The notes: generated by a model not told the origin, from the sequence alone. 64,000 bases of DNA from Brevinema_A sp051647245 (GCA_051647245.1 JBOFDS010000011.1:186001-250000); one strand, 5' to 3'; positions 37,292-46,558 are shown, numbered from the stretch's first letter. A program made the numbers and translations.

Positions 37292-37319
37292 AAAGACCTC
37301 TTTAGAAGAGGTCTTTTTC
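37292..37319. terminator. Terminator after the tRNA genes, bidirectional
   Basis: 11-bp stem AAAGACCTCTT / AAGAGGTCTTT with a short loop and a T run. The converging gene at 37336 would use its other strand. Confidence 0.87.
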
Positions 37320-37335
37320 TTTGTATTGGTGATTT

Positions 37336-37767
37336 TTAATCGTGTCCAGGGATCATAAGTTGGTAGTTTTTTGTCTCTTCGTCATAGAAAATCTGAGACG
37401 ATTGATCTCCCATCATGAGATCTTCAAGATGTCTATCAATAGAAAAGTGTGTAAGCCATGTTAGGATGTTTTGAGCTTTGTTTCGGACTATCTTGTCGCT
37501 CTCAAGTGAGTTCACAATTTGCTCATTTTCATATCGTAATTGATTGATAATATCAGGAATACGAGCTCTATTTTTAGATGCAGCAAGTTCATCAAGGAGT
37601 TTTGTGATCTTACTTTCTTTTTGTTTTAATGTTTTTTTCTTGTAGGATGAACTATTGTTTCTTTCGCTGATATACAAAGGAATCACAATAATTAATAAGA
37701 AAAATGACGCTAATAATAGGAAAACAAAAGAATAAAAAATAAAAGCTCTAACGGTAATAACGTTCAT
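37336..37767 (-). CDS. Small membrane-anchored protein of unknown function
   Basis: 143 residues. One N-terminal membrane helix (about 8-32) is followed by a basic stretch (KKKTLKQKESK) and an alpha-helical domain, ending with a short segment FYDEETKNYQLMIPGHD. I do not recognise the family. AGAGGT precedes the ATG. It starts 12 bp after the SurA-like gene, so the two are probably co-transcribed and may work together at the membrane. Confidence 0.75.
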   Translation of the reverse strand: MNVITVRAFIFYSFVFLLLASFFLLIIVIPLYISERNNSSSYKKKTLKQKESKITKLLDELAASKNRARIPDIINQLRYENEQIVNSLESDKIVRNKAQNILTWLTHFSIDRHLEDLMMGDQSSQIFYDEETKNYQLMIPGHD

Positions 37768-37779
37768 AGTACCTCTGAT

Positions 37780-38658
37780 TTATGATAATGTTTTTAAAAG
37801 ATCAGTATTTAAATAGACAATTTCGCATTTTTCCAAAGCCTCTTCAATTAATGAGTCAAGAACTTTTGCTTCTTCGGTGGCTTTGAGATATTCGATGAGT
37901 CCAGGGATTGCTTCTTCTTCAGGGATGGTTTTTTCATCGTATTTTTTGATCAATTTTATAAGTACAATCTCTCCATCATCTGTAGGTAAAGATCCAATCT
38001 TGTTTTCTTCAAGATCCGCAAGCATGTCTTGAAGTGGTTCAGGAAGTTTATTGAAAGGAATCTCTTCATTCAAACAAGCTTGTAATTGGTAATGAGGTGC
38101 GTTTTGCATGATAGCAGCTGTATCAGAGCCACTCAAAAGTACCGCAGCTTCTTGAAGTTTTTCTTGAGAAGGAACTTCAATCTCTAAAAAAGTAAATACA
38201 CTAGGATGCTTCATAAACTGAATATTTTCATGGTAAAAATTTCTCGCAGCATCTTCGTCCAAATGATCCAAATCCTCAATACGTGAAGAAACAAGCATAT
38301 CCACAAGAAGATCATTACTAATATCATCACGGAGATTCTCGTCATCTAAACCTAAAACATCAAGATTCGATTCCCACTCAAACTCATCAGTGTATTCCAT
38401 TTTTAATTCATAAATAATACGAGAAATCTCATCTTCATCAACTTGAAGTCCTTCAAATCTAGCTAGCGCAGTAAGTGCTTGAATCTCGATCAGTTTTTGT
38501 AAAGCCTCTGAATTTAAAAAGGTATTGTTTTCATTAGATTCTTTGTAAACAAAAGAATCTTTGTCTTCATTATCAACCAAAATACGTTTTTTTGCTCTGA
38601 TAATTTGTTGACCAGTGATTTCTTTCCCATTTACTGTTGCAAATACTGTTTTTTTCAT
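37780..38658 (-). CDS. SurA/PpiC-like chaperone without signal peptide
   Basis: 292 residues with the organisation of SurA/parvulin chaperones. An N-terminal SurA_N-type helical module (VNGKEITGQQI at about 9-19, then LIEIQALTALARFEGLQVDEDEI) is followed by a PpiC-like region (about 150-250: SVFTFLEIEVPSQEKLQEAAVLL ... PLQDMLADLEENKIGSLPTDDGEIVLIKLIKK). It lacks a signal peptide or membrane helix. It is therefore predicted cytoplasmic, unlike most relatives, or is exported another way. It is rich in acidic residues. It overlaps no neighbour; GAGGGA precedes the ATG. Confidence 0.75.
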   Translation of the reverse strand: MKKTVFATVNGKEITGQQIIRAKKRILVDNEDKDSFVYKESNENNTFLNSEALQKLIEIQALTALARFEGLQVDEDEISRIIYELKMEYTDEFEWESNLDVLGLDDENLRDDISNDLLVDMLVSSRIEDLDHLDEDAARNFYHENIQFMKHPSVFTFLEIEVPSQEKLQEAAVLLSGSDTAAIMQNAPHYQLQACLNEEIPFNKLPEPLQDMLADLEENKIGSLPTDDGEIVLIKLIKKYDEKTIPEEEAIPGLIEYLKATEEAKVLDSLIEEALEKCEIVYLNTDLLKTLS

Positions 38659-38698
38659 ATATCCCTCAAATGGATTTATTTTCTAAATTATACTATAA

Positions 38699-38730
38699 TA
38701 TGTGAGATCCTTTACGGGATCCTCACTTAA
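38699..38730. promoter_or_regulatory. Hairpin in the divergent intergenic region
   Basis: GTGAGATCC and GGATCCTCAC around 38701-38726 form an imperfect inverted repeat (one bulged base) flanked by AT-rich stretches. A TATAAT in minus orientation (38683-38688 region) lies beside it without a clear -35. It could be an operator or a remnant terminator between the SurA-like gene and the sensor operon. Confidence 0.35.
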
Positions 38731-38794
38731 AATTTTGTACGAGATATTATACACTATTTTTTGATTAACTTCAACAATGAGACGGGAGGTCGCT

Positions 38795-39718
38795 TTGTTC
38801 TCTTTACCTATGTTAATAAGAATCTATATCGTGTTTTCGATCATAATGATGGGAGTCTTTTTCGTCGCCTTAACAAGCGTAGACGTGATTCTCGAGCCAG
38901 TGTGGATGATGCTCCCAGAAAGTAACAACACCCAACACATCTTCAAACATCTCTATGTCGCTGTCATCGTTATGGCTTTGATCGCTATTGTTTATGGTGT
39001 TTTGATTTTGATTTTTGGTTATGATAGAGGGGTGAATAAATACCACGATCTTCTTCGTCGTGTCGAGGCAATGGATAGCAAATCTTATCTTCGTCCTAAC
39101 TTCCTTCAATTCCCAAGTACAGATGAGTTTGGTAATTTAGGTCAACGCCTCAACACATTCTTAGCAAAAGTTGATTATTATGACCAACTAAAAACAGCAC
39201 TTGCTAAAATTGAACATGATAAATTTACAGCCATTGCTTCTAAGGTTGAATTTGGGGTGCTTCTTATCGATACTGCTGGCAGTGAGCCTTATGTTCGTTA
39301 TTATAATGACGCTTTCAGAAACACTTTCTTGAAAAAAAGTATCTTTATCGACGGCTATGGTAGACCTCAAACTTTGTATTATTCTTTTGAAGATACTCCC
39401 TTAACATTTTTTAGCCTCAAAAACGAAGCTCAAACACCTTTCTTTGATGAAAAACAACTGGAAAAAATCACCAACACTGCTGTCCTTCTTGAAAAAACTC
39501 AACTCTATCAAAATGTTGTGTTCAAAGATATTAGCGGAGAGAAGACTTATAATGTCGAGGAACTCTATTTTATTCCCCTCAATAATAGTATGGAAAAAGA
39601 ACAACAACAAGTGTTATATTTATTTGTAAACGCAAAATTAGCAGAAACAAAGACCTCCATCCCTGAAGCAAAACCTGAACCGAAAATAGAATACGAAGAT
39701 CTAAATTCCTACAATTAA
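38795..39718 (+). CDS. Membrane sensor-like protein with HAMP- and PAS-like domains
   Basis: About 307 residues. Two membrane helices (about 5-27 and 50-75) flank a short outer loop. A HAMP-like segment follows (DEFGNLGQRLNTFLAKVDYY near residue 110) and then a PAS-like domain (about 145-275, FGVLLIDTAGSEPYVRYYNDAFRNTF). No kinase, cyclase or phosphatase domain follows, so it would sense and signal through a partner. The frame opens with ATG at 38777, but GGGAGG lies inside that stretch, 5-6 nt before a TTG at 38795, which is the more likely start. It is the first gene of a five-gene operon; the next gene begins 10 bp later. Confidence 0.72.
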   Translation: MFSLPMLIRIYIVFSIIMMGVFFVALTSVDVILEPVWMMLPESNNTQHIFKHLYVAVIVMALIAIVYGVLILIFGYDRGVNKYHDLLRRVEAMDSKSYLRPNFLQFPSTDEFGNLGQRLNTFLAKVDYYDQLKTALAKIEHDKFTAIASKVEFGVLLIDTAGSEPYVRYYNDAFRNTFLKKSIFIDGYGRPQTLYYSFEDTPLTFFSLKNEAQTPFFDEKQLEKITNTAVLLEKTQLYQNVVFKDISGEKTYNVEELYFIPLNNSMEKEQQQVLYLFVNAKLAETKTSIPEAKPEPKIEYEDLNSYN

Positions 39719-39728
39719 GGAAACTTAT

Positions 39729-42242
39729 ATGAATAAAAATATGTTTTTATTGACTCTTATCCTCAGCGTGATCCTCGGTATGGTCGGAATGATCTTCTTC
39801 TCTAATTTAATCCTCGATATTATCTGGTACATCTCTCAAGGTTTTGTGCATACGGTAGTGCGGTTTCTTGTTTTCAAATGGATGATGATCCCGATCTTTG
39901 CAATGCTTATGCTAGGACTTATGTTTGCTTATCTAATCACAACAACTAAAATCCCTAAAGAAAAGTTTCCTTTATTAAAAGCTCAATTACTCGCGGTATT
40001 TATTTTTTCTTTGGTTTTTGAGTGGCAAACAAGAATGACACAACACCTTGTTTACGCACTTCTCGCTGGGATGACAGGTAAGCAAGATCTCCTTACGAAT
40101 ATGGATTTCTCAGTGATGCTTTTTTGGTTTCCTTTAGCCAAAAATGCGACTTTGTATTTCTCAGCATTTTTTATTATTCCTGTGATTTTTTCTTTTTTTC
40201 AGAAAAAATTCTCTCTCCCAAAATTATCCACAACCCTTTCAGTATGTTCTTTTATGTTGTTTGCAGCACTGGAAAGACTAGATCACGTAGGATCCTCTCA
40301 AACAAATGAATACATGAGCTTTATGGAAATTTATGGAGCTTTGTGGCCCTTCGCAATTTCTTTAATTTTAGCATTTTCTTTCTTTATACTTGCTTTTTGG
40401 ATCTTCCCAAATAATAGCAAATTCCACCTTCTTGGAGGAGGAACGCTAGCTGGGATTGTTTTTATCTTAAATACGATTCTACCTTATGCTTTGGATAACT
40501 TTGTTTATAAACCAAATAAAAGTAGCTACCAAATCAAATACGCAGGAGTCTATGCTGATACTACACGTAAGGCTTTTGATCTTGATAGTATTATCAGAGG
40601 TGAAGATTTTCTCTATACCGAAGACGATCTTCCTTATATTTTGCAATATAATTTCTGGAATGATGAAGAGCATTTTGTTCAATCTGTCCAAAAAAACCAA
40701 GAGATTCTCCCTATTTTTCGTATTTCAGATGCCTCGGCAACCTTACTCACCACAGAAAAAAACACAAATCCTCGCCCTATGTTTATCGCGTCTCGTAATA
40801 TTATTGAAAATGAGCGAGATGACTGGGATATTAGGCACTTTCGTAATATTTTTGGATATGGGGCTGTAATAGGTTCTGCGTCAGAGTTTGATTATGATGG
40901 GAATCCTCGCCTTTATCTCAAAGATCTCACAAGCCACTCCAGCAATCAGATTTCTCTTGCAAAGCCACAAATCTTCTTCAATGATTCTTATGATAATTTT
41001 GTGTTTTTGAATAGTTCTATTTTGATTCCCGATTTCTCTAAAGAACCATCCCCTCTCGTTGCTCAAAAATTTGATGGCGTTAAAGGGATTAAGGTGAATT
41101 TTTTCATTCGTCTTTTGATGGCTGTTGTTTATGGCGATCATAGATTCTTTTTAACAGATTATATTTCTGAGGATACAACTCTTCTCCTAAAACGAAAACC
41201 TAGTGAGATTGTCGAGACGATCCTCCCTATGTTTCATTTTAGCGAACCTTCTCTCATTATGAAAAATGGTGAACTGTGGTGGGCTTTAGATGGGTATAGT
41301 ACCTCTGATAATGTGTTTTTATCCAAAAAAGTTGAGACTCCTTGGGGGAAATTTAACTGGGTTCGTTCCCCGATTAAGGCGTATTTGTCTGCATATTCAG
41401 GGGAGCTTGTATTTGAAATTATGGATCAAAATGACCCACATGTTCGAATTGTCAAGTATCTCTTCCCAAAATTATTTGACCAAAAGGCTGAGTTTCCTTT
41501 GGAAAGTTATCAATACCCTAAGCTGCTCTTTGATATTCAAAGTTCTTTATTGACAAGGTTTCACGATAGCGATCCAGCTAGTTTTTACGCACAATTAAAT
41601 ATCCACGAGATCTCTCGTCCTTTAAATAGCACCAATGCCGAAAATATCAAAAATGTCTTTTTAAGACAAACAAACCGTATCGCTTACCAACACACCTACA
41701 CACCAAAGAATAAGAATATTTTTTCAGCACGTTTGTTAGGTTTTGTGGATGGGGATAAAAATTATAAACTTCATTACTACATATCTGATTACGGTTATGG
41801 TATTGCAGGGTTGGCACAGGCAGAAGCCTTCCTCAATCAGGATCAGGAATTTTCTAGTCTGACAACACTTTGGGATCAACGAGGCTCTAAAGTTTCTAGT
41901 TCTGACACTGTTTTCTATCCTATGAAGGATAAAGGAATTTATCTCCGTACTGTTTTCCTTGAATCTGAGGGGATTAGTATTCCCTTGGCGACAAGATTTG
42001 TAGCGATGAATAACGCGAAAGCTGTCGTCAAAGAACAGATTCAAGATCTTGTCAATAGCGTAAACACAATCTCTCAAACCGGTATCAAAAAACAATCCGC
42101 AATGGATCAACTAAAAGCAGTGCTTTTGGAGTCTTATCAATATTATATTCAAGCTCAATCTGCAAAAATGAACGGTAATGTTCAAGAATATAACGAAAAT
42201 GTCGATAAAATAGGAAAAGCCTTGCAAAACGCAGAGTTTTAA
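39729..42242 (+). CDS. UPF0182 family large membrane protein
   Basis: 837 residues with about seven N-terminal membrane helices (to about residue 255), then a large extracytoplasmic domain. Family features: the arginine-containing N-terminal edge of the soluble part (YAGVYADTTRKAFDLDSI), FGYGAVIGSASEFDYDGNPRLYLKD, the LWWALDGYSTSDN segment, and SPIKAYLSAYSGELVFEIMDQNDP ... LFPKLF. UPF0182 proteins are widespread but have no established function. AAGGAA precedes the ATG. It lies second in the operon with the HAMP/PAS-like gene. Confidence 0.88.
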   Translation: MNKNMFLLTLILSVILGMVGMIFFSNLILDIIWYISQGFVHTVVRFLVFKWMMIPIFAMLMLGLMFAYLITTTKIPKEKFPLLKAQLLAVFIFSLVFEWQTRMTQHLVYALLAGMTGKQDLLTNMDFSVMLFWFPLAKNATLYFSAFFIIPVIFSFFQKKFSLPKLSTTLSVCSFMLFAALERLDHVGSSQTNEYMSFMEIYGALWPFAISLILAFSFFILAFWIFPNNSKFHLLGGGTLAGIVFILNTILPYALDNFVYKPNKSSYQIKYAGVYADTTRKAFDLDSIIRGEDFLYTEDDLPYILQYNFWNDEEHFVQSVQKNQEILPIFRISDASATLLTTEKNTNPRPMFIASRNIIENERDDWDIRHFRNIFGYGAVIGSASEFDYDGNPRLYLKDLTSHSSNQISLAKPQIFFNDSYDNFVFLNSSILIPDFSKEPSPLVAQKFDGVKGIKVNFFIRLLMAVVYGDHRFFLTDYISEDTTLLLKRKPSEIVETILPMFHFSEPSLIMKNGELWWALDGYSTSDNVFLSKKVETPWGKFNWVRSPIKAYLSAYSGELVFEIMDQNDPHVRIVKYLFPKLFDQKAEFPLESYQYPKLLFDIQSSLLTRFHDSDPASFYAQLNIHEISRPLNSTNAENIKNVFLRQTNRIAYQHTYTPKNKNIFSARLLGFVDGDKNYKLHYYISDYGYGIAGLAQAEAFLNQDQEFSSLTTLWDQRGSKVSSSDTVFYPMKDKGIYLRTVFLESEGISIPLATRFVAMNNAKAVVKEQIQDLVNSVNTISQTGIKKQSAMDQLKAVLLESYQYYIQAQSAKMNGNVQEYNENVDKIGKALQNAEF

Positions 42243-42265
42243 TTTGTTAAAAAGAGGTGTGATCT

Positions 42266-42754
42266 ATGAATCATTCCGAAAAAGCAATGTTGCATCGTCG
42301 TGCAAATGAACTTTTCCAAAATAAAGATTATAAAAATGCCCTAAAGATCTATATGGCAATTTCTGATAATGAAGGTATCGGTAAAATTGCGAATGTTCTC
42401 GAAAAAGAAAAAAAAGATCGTGTCGCTGCATTAAAACTATACAAACGTGCCGGTATGATCGATAACGTTGATAGATTGGCGTATGAGATGGCTCAAACCG
42501 TACGCTTCCTTATTAAAGAAGACCAACGTAAAGAGGCACTCGAATCAGGTAAAGACTTTAATGAAGGGTTTAAGATTTCTGGGCAAGCCCCAACAATGCT
42601 CCCTCACGAAGCTGTCGCAATAGCAAAGGAAAAGCTTGGGATTTCTCCGGCTCGTCCAGCTTTCTCACCAGCTGAAGCTGATGGTCGAGTTGTTCGTTGG
42701 AAACCTATGGAAATCTCCCGTGAAGAAATTAATAAATTCAACAAAAATAAATAG
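42266..42754 (+). CDS. Small TPR protein
   Basis: 162 residues, no signal peptide, predicted cytoplasmic. The N-terminal half has TPR-like helix pairs (ANELFQNKDYKNALKIYMAISDN; VAALKLYKRAGMIDNVDRLAYEMA). The C-terminal 50 residues are Pro/Ala-rich and basic, possibly an unstructured binding tail. AGAGGTG precedes the ATG. The 23-bp gap after the UPF0182 gene and the 12-bp gap before the next suggest one transcript. It is probably an adaptor in whatever this operon does. Confidence 0.78.
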   Translation: MNHSEKAMLHRRANELFQNKDYKNALKIYMAISDNEGIGKIANVLEKEKKDRVAALKLYKRAGMIDNVDRLAYEMAQTVRFLIKEDQRKEALESGKDFNEGFKISGQAPTMLPHEAVAIAKEKLGISPARPAFSPAEADGRVVRWKPMEISREEINKFNKNK

Positions 42755-42766
42755 GGAATTTTATTC

Positions 42767-43666
42767 ATGATTAAATATCTATCATGTTTTGTACTTATTT
42801 TTGCTACACACACCACACTCTTCTCCCAATTCAACCCAAACTCTTTCCAGCAGTACATCACTAATAATGACAAAAGAGATTCTAAGGATGTCATACAAGA
42901 ATTTCCAGAATTTCACGCTCATATTAACTGGAGTAAGGCGCAAGTCGTTACAGAACATCAAATCCCTGTTTCTTATAATGACCCTAATATCGGCCGAAAC
43001 GTTGCTACCTTAACTCACCGTTTAAAACGTCAATTATCTGATTTTATGTACTCAGCTGTGAAAAAAGTCCAAGTGTCATCGGTGTTTTTTGTAGATGATT
43101 TTCTTAAAAGAGACCCTCAGATCGAAGTCAATATTATGTCACGCCTGTTAGCTTTAAATGTTCGTAACAATGTTGTTCGTGATTCTTATGTTCGTGGTCA
43201 GATGGTGTTTCCACTTTATGGGGCGGACAGTCTTTCAGAACCTTTTTATCAAAATATAAAACAAACACGTGTAACAAATTATCTCCAACGTGAAGCAGTA
43301 AGCTCCGTTCATTTTGATACCTTGATTATTGATATGGTGATGTTTGAAAAATTCCAAGCAACCCTTATGCCTAGAGTGATCGATCAAAACGGAAACCTTC
43401 TTCATGGTGTTGAAACTCTTGACCGTAATACTCTTAGTCGTCAGGGACCAGTTCATTATGTTAGTTCTGTTCGAGATGCTTTTGCGCACCCAGCTCGTGG
43501 GGAGAATGTTGCTTATATTTTGCCTGAAAACGTATCAGGATTCTTGAATTCGGATATTGTTCTTTTTAATGCAGATGCTCGTCGTATTTTCTCTCAACAA
43601 CGGACAATCAATGCCTTACAAAAAGGGAACGTTATCATCATTGTTAACGTTGAAAAGAAAAAATAA
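42767..43666 (+). CDS. Exported protein of unknown function
   Basis: 299 residues with a signal peptide (about the first 20 residues, cleavage near LFSQ). The mature part looks mixed alpha/beta. There is a run of predicted strands and basic residues from about residue 150 on (FDTLIIDMVMFEKFQATLMPRVIDQNGNLL). I do not recognise a family. Its stop overlaps the start of the CHAT gene by one base (TAATG), so the two are translationally coupled. Confidence 0.8.
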   Translation: MIKYLSCFVLIFATHTTLFSQFNPNSFQQYITNNDKRDSKDVIQEFPEFHAHINWSKAQVVTEHQIPVSYNDPNIGRNVATLTHRLKRQLSDFMYSAVKKVQVSSVFFVDDFLKRDPQIEVNIMSRLLALNVRNNVVRDSYVRGQMVFPLYGADSLSEPFYQNIKQTRVTNYLQREAVSSVHFDTLIIDMVMFEKFQATLMPRVIDQNGNLLHGVETLDRNTLSRQGPVHYVSSVRDAFAHPARGENVAYILPENVSGFLNSDIVLFNADARRIFSQQRTINALQKGNVIIIVNVEKKK

Positions 43667-44640
43667 TGTTACTGCGATTTGACGGGCGTCATATCCGATC
43701 TTACAAAGCAAAGGACGATTTCCTGTCCTTTGCAAGGTTTGAAGATGAATTAGAACCGCTTGCTCCTTATTTATTTGCTCACTCGACAGATATCACGATC
43801 TCCCACAATACCCTTCAAAAATGTTACGCTCTCGTTAAGGCGCCTCGTTATACCCTTAGAGTCTTTCATTCTAATGAACTGAAAATTGTCTTCCAAAATC
43901 AAATTTGCTCCCTATCTGAGGAGCGTCTTTCTTTTTGGAAGGAGAAATTTGCTCATATATCTGATAAAGCAACTTTGTTTGAATTGTTAAATTTGCGAGG
44001 GCGCGCTCAAGAAATGCTTCAAGATTTCTTGGATGAGCTTGGATTGGTATTTCCTCAAGAATTTTTCTTACTTGATGTGATTTATGAAAAACAATATATT
44101 TATATTCCTTTTGAGTTTTTGAGTCAGCGATTTATAGCTAAACATATCGTCCCAAAAACTACCCCAAAACCAAATATTTCACCAAGATCTTTTGGAATGT
44201 TTTTTGATCCTGATCTTGAGGCTTCCTACCCAGAGTCTCTCAAAGTCTTGGAACTGCTTCAGCTTCGGCGATTAGTGCTTGATCAACAAAATCCTGATAT
44301 TCTTTTTGTATCTGCTCACGGGCATATTCAAGATGGTGAGGCACACCTCGTTAATGAAACTCTTGAAGAAATAGTGAAGGATCTTGCTCCTGTGCTGACT
44401 GTTTTTAATTCTTGTCTTTTAGCTCGGGAGGAGAGAGGGATTTTGTCCCTTATCCTGGAGAAGGGTGGGGATGTCATTGCATCGCCATTCTATGTGCCTA
44501 TGGAGAAGACCATTTTCCCTATATTTTTGCGTTTTTTTGTGAGAGAGGGGGATTTTTTTGAGATCTTTGCTTTGGCAAGTTTATTTAATCCTCGTCTTGC
44601 AAAATATTTTCGTTATATAACAACAAAAACACCCTCGTAA
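43666..44640 (+). CDS. CHAT-domain caspase-like protein
   Basis: 324 residues without signal peptide. The N-terminal 170 residues are unrecognised. The C-terminal part matches the CHAT fold of clan CD cysteine proteases: His218 in LFVSAHGHIQDGEAHLV and Cys250 in TVFNSCLLARE sit where the catalytic His and Cys of CHAT/caspase-type peptidases stand, each after a hydrophobic strand. The spacing of 32 is short compared with the roughly 40-50 usual in TPR-CHAT proteases, so the fold may be reduced. No TPRs are in the protein itself, but a TPR protein is encoded at 42266-42754. There is only a weak ribosome site, which suggests translation depends on the upstream gene. It may be a protease or an inactive relative. 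Confidence 0.68.
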   Translation: MLLRFDGRHIRSYKAKDDFLSFARFEDELEPLAPYLFAHSTDITISHNTLQKCYALVKAPRYTLRVFHSNELKIVFQNQICSLSEERLSFWKEKFAHISDKATLFELLNLRGRAQEMLQDFLDELGLVFPQEFFLLDVIYEKQYIYIPFEFLSQRFIAKHIVPKTTPKPNISPRSFGMFFDPDLEASYPESLKVLELLQLRRLVLDQQNPDILFVSAHGHIQDGEAHLVNETLEEIVKDLAPVLTVFNSCLLAREERGILSLILEKGGDVIASPFYVPMEKTIFPIFLRFFVREGDFFEIFALASLFNPRLAKYFRYITTKTPS

Positions 44641-44651
44641 AAGGGTGTTTT
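44626..44651. terminator. Bidirectional terminator after the CHAT operon
   Basis: 10-bp stem AAAACACCCT / AGGGTGTTTT with a 6-nt loop. It contains the CHAT stop codon and is followed by a T-rich run; the reverse strand serves aspS. Confidence 0.87.
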
Positions 44652-44656
44652 ATTTT

Positions 44657-46450
44657 TTATTGGTTGGCCTTGACTTCAATATTTTTGATGCTAAGATCGA
44701 GAAGTTGTTGTTGGTCGACCGTAGAAGGTGCGTCCATCAACATACAGGTTGCTTTTTGTGTTTTAGGGAAGGCAATCACGTCTCTGATAGAATCCAATTC
44801 TTGGAACATCATGACTAAGCGATCCAATCCTAAAGCAATACCACCATGAGGTGGAGCCCCGTAGGCAAGAGCATCAAGTAAGAATCCAAACTTCTCTTGA
44901 GCTTCTTCCTCAGAAATGTTAAGAAGTTGGAAAATAGTGTTTTGTAATTCGGATGATGCGATACGGATAGATCCGCCACCAAGCTCTGTACCGTTACAGA
45001 TCACGTCGTATGCATTGGCACGGACAGCACCTGTATCTGTGTGAAGTTTGTCAGCATCTTCTTCTTTTGGAGAAGTGAATGGGTGGTGGACAGAAGACCA
45101 GCGATTGTTTTCTTCGTCTTGTTCAAATAATGGGAAGTCAACAACCCATAAGAATGCGAATTGGTCTTTTGGTCTGAGACCGAAACGATCCCCAACTTCC
45201 AAACGAAGGTTTCCGATAGCATCGTAAACCACTTTATCTTTTGTGTCAGCAATAAATAATAATGCATACCCGTTGCTTGCACCAGTTTTTTCGATTAATT
45301 TTTGTTGGATATCTTCGGAGAAATATTTTACAATATTTGACTCAAGAACACCGTCTTTCATACGCATCCATGCCATGCCTTTGGCACCGTAATTTCCTAC
45401 GTAGGAAATCAATTCATCGAGATCTTTTCTGGATAATTGATCGCCGTTAGGCACTGGGAGACATTTTACCATACCACCTTTTGCGGTAACATTGGTGAAG
45501 ACGGAGAATTCACAATCTTTGACAACATCGCTCACATCAACAATCTCCATTCCAAAACGAAGATCAGGTCTGTCGACACCGTATTTGTCCATAGCGTCTT
45601 TATAAGTCATACGTTGGAAAGGAACTTGGATGTCTCTGTTGTAGACGTCTTTCATCATTTTTGCGAGCATATTTTCGATTAATGTTTGAATATCGGTCGC
45701 TGTCATGAAAGATGTCTCGATATCCAATTGAGTAAATTCAGGTTGTCTGTCAGCACGAAGATCCTCATCACGGAAACAACGAGCAATTTGGTAATAACGC
45801 TCAATACCACCCACCATCAAGAGCTGCTTGAAGATCTGAGGGGACTGTGGTAAGGCAAAATAAGAACCTTTATGCACACGGGATGGCACCAAGAAATCTC
45901 TCGCACCTTCTGGGGTGGATTTTGTCAAGATAGGTGTTTCTACTTCTAAGAAACCATTTTCTTGCATAGATGTTCTGATGCTATTTGTGATTAAAGATCT
46001 TTTTAAAAGGTTATCGTACATGAATGGGGAGCGAATGTCTAAATAACGATATTTGAGACGAGCTTCTTCATTAATATTTTCGTTGTGAATATCAAATGGA
46101 GGGGTTTTGGACTTGTTGAAAACAAATAATTCAGCACAAGCAAGTTCATATTTACCAGTAGCGATACGTGGGTTTTCCAAGCCTTCAGCTCTTTTGCGGA
46201 GGATACCTTTTGCCCCAACAACGTCCTCACGACGGAGTGTTTTTGCGAGTTCGTGAGCTTCCGATGAGTCTTTTGGATCGAATACAAGCTGGATGATACC
46301 GCTTCTATCACGAAGGTCAATAAAGACGAGGTCGCCGTGATCACGATAATGATCAACCCAACCATTAACGATGATTTCTTTGGATAAATATGTGTCTTCT
46401 GTTATTTCACCACAAAATATGGTTCTTTTGTTGTCTTGTGATAAGAGCAT
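44657..46450 (-). CDS. aspS: Aspartyl-tRNA synthetase
   Basis: Charges tRNA-Asp. 597 residues, bacterial-type. The N-terminal OB anticodon domain has VNGWVDHYRDHGDLVFIDLRD. The class II motif 2 stretch is CFRDEDLRADRQPEFTQLD, the GAD insertion (about 290-410) is present, and motif 3 is GGIALGLDRLVMMF. GGAGG precedes the ATG at 46450. It stands alone between a terminator and its own promoter. Confidence 0.97.
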   Translation of the reverse strand: MLLSQDNKRTIFCGEITEDTYLSKEIIVNGWVDHYRDHGDLVFIDLRDRSGIIQLVFDPKDSSEAHELAKTLRREDVVGAKGILRKRAEGLENPRIATGKYELACAELFVFNKSKTPPFDIHNENINEEARLKYRYLDIRSPFMYDNLLKRSLITNSIRTSMQENGFLEVETPILTKSTPEGARDFLVPSRVHKGSYFALPQSPQIFKQLLMVGGIERYYQIARCFRDEDLRADRQPEFTQLDIETSFMTATDIQTLIENMLAKMMKDVYNRDIQVPFQRMTYKDAMDKYGVDRPDLRFGMEIVDVSDVVKDCEFSVFTNVTAKGGMVKCLPVPNGDQLSRKDLDELISYVGNYGAKGMAWMRMKDGVLESNIVKYFSEDIQQKLIEKTGASNGYALLFIADTKDKVVYDAIGNLRLEVGDRFGLRPKDQFAFLWVVDFPLFEQDEENNRWSSVHHPFTSPKEEDADKLHTDTGAVRANAYDVICNGTELGGGSIRIASSELQNTIFQLLNISEEEAQEKFGFLLDALAYGAPPHGGIALGLDRLVMMFQELDSIRDVIAFPKTQKATCMLMDAPSTVDQQQLLDLSIKNIEVKANQ

Positions 46451-46480
46451 GAATGTCTCCTCCTAGATGTTTGAGACTAT

Positions 46481-46509
46481 ATTATACCATAAAATACAAG
46501 CAAATGCAA
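46481..46509 (-). promoter_or_regulatory. aspS promoter
   Basis: Minus-strand TTGCAT (46504-46509), 17-bp spacer, TATAAT (46481-46486). Confidence 0.75.
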
Positions 46510-46558
46510 AAATTTTCTAAAAATTTCTTTTGATTTATGGACATATCTTTGTAAAGAG

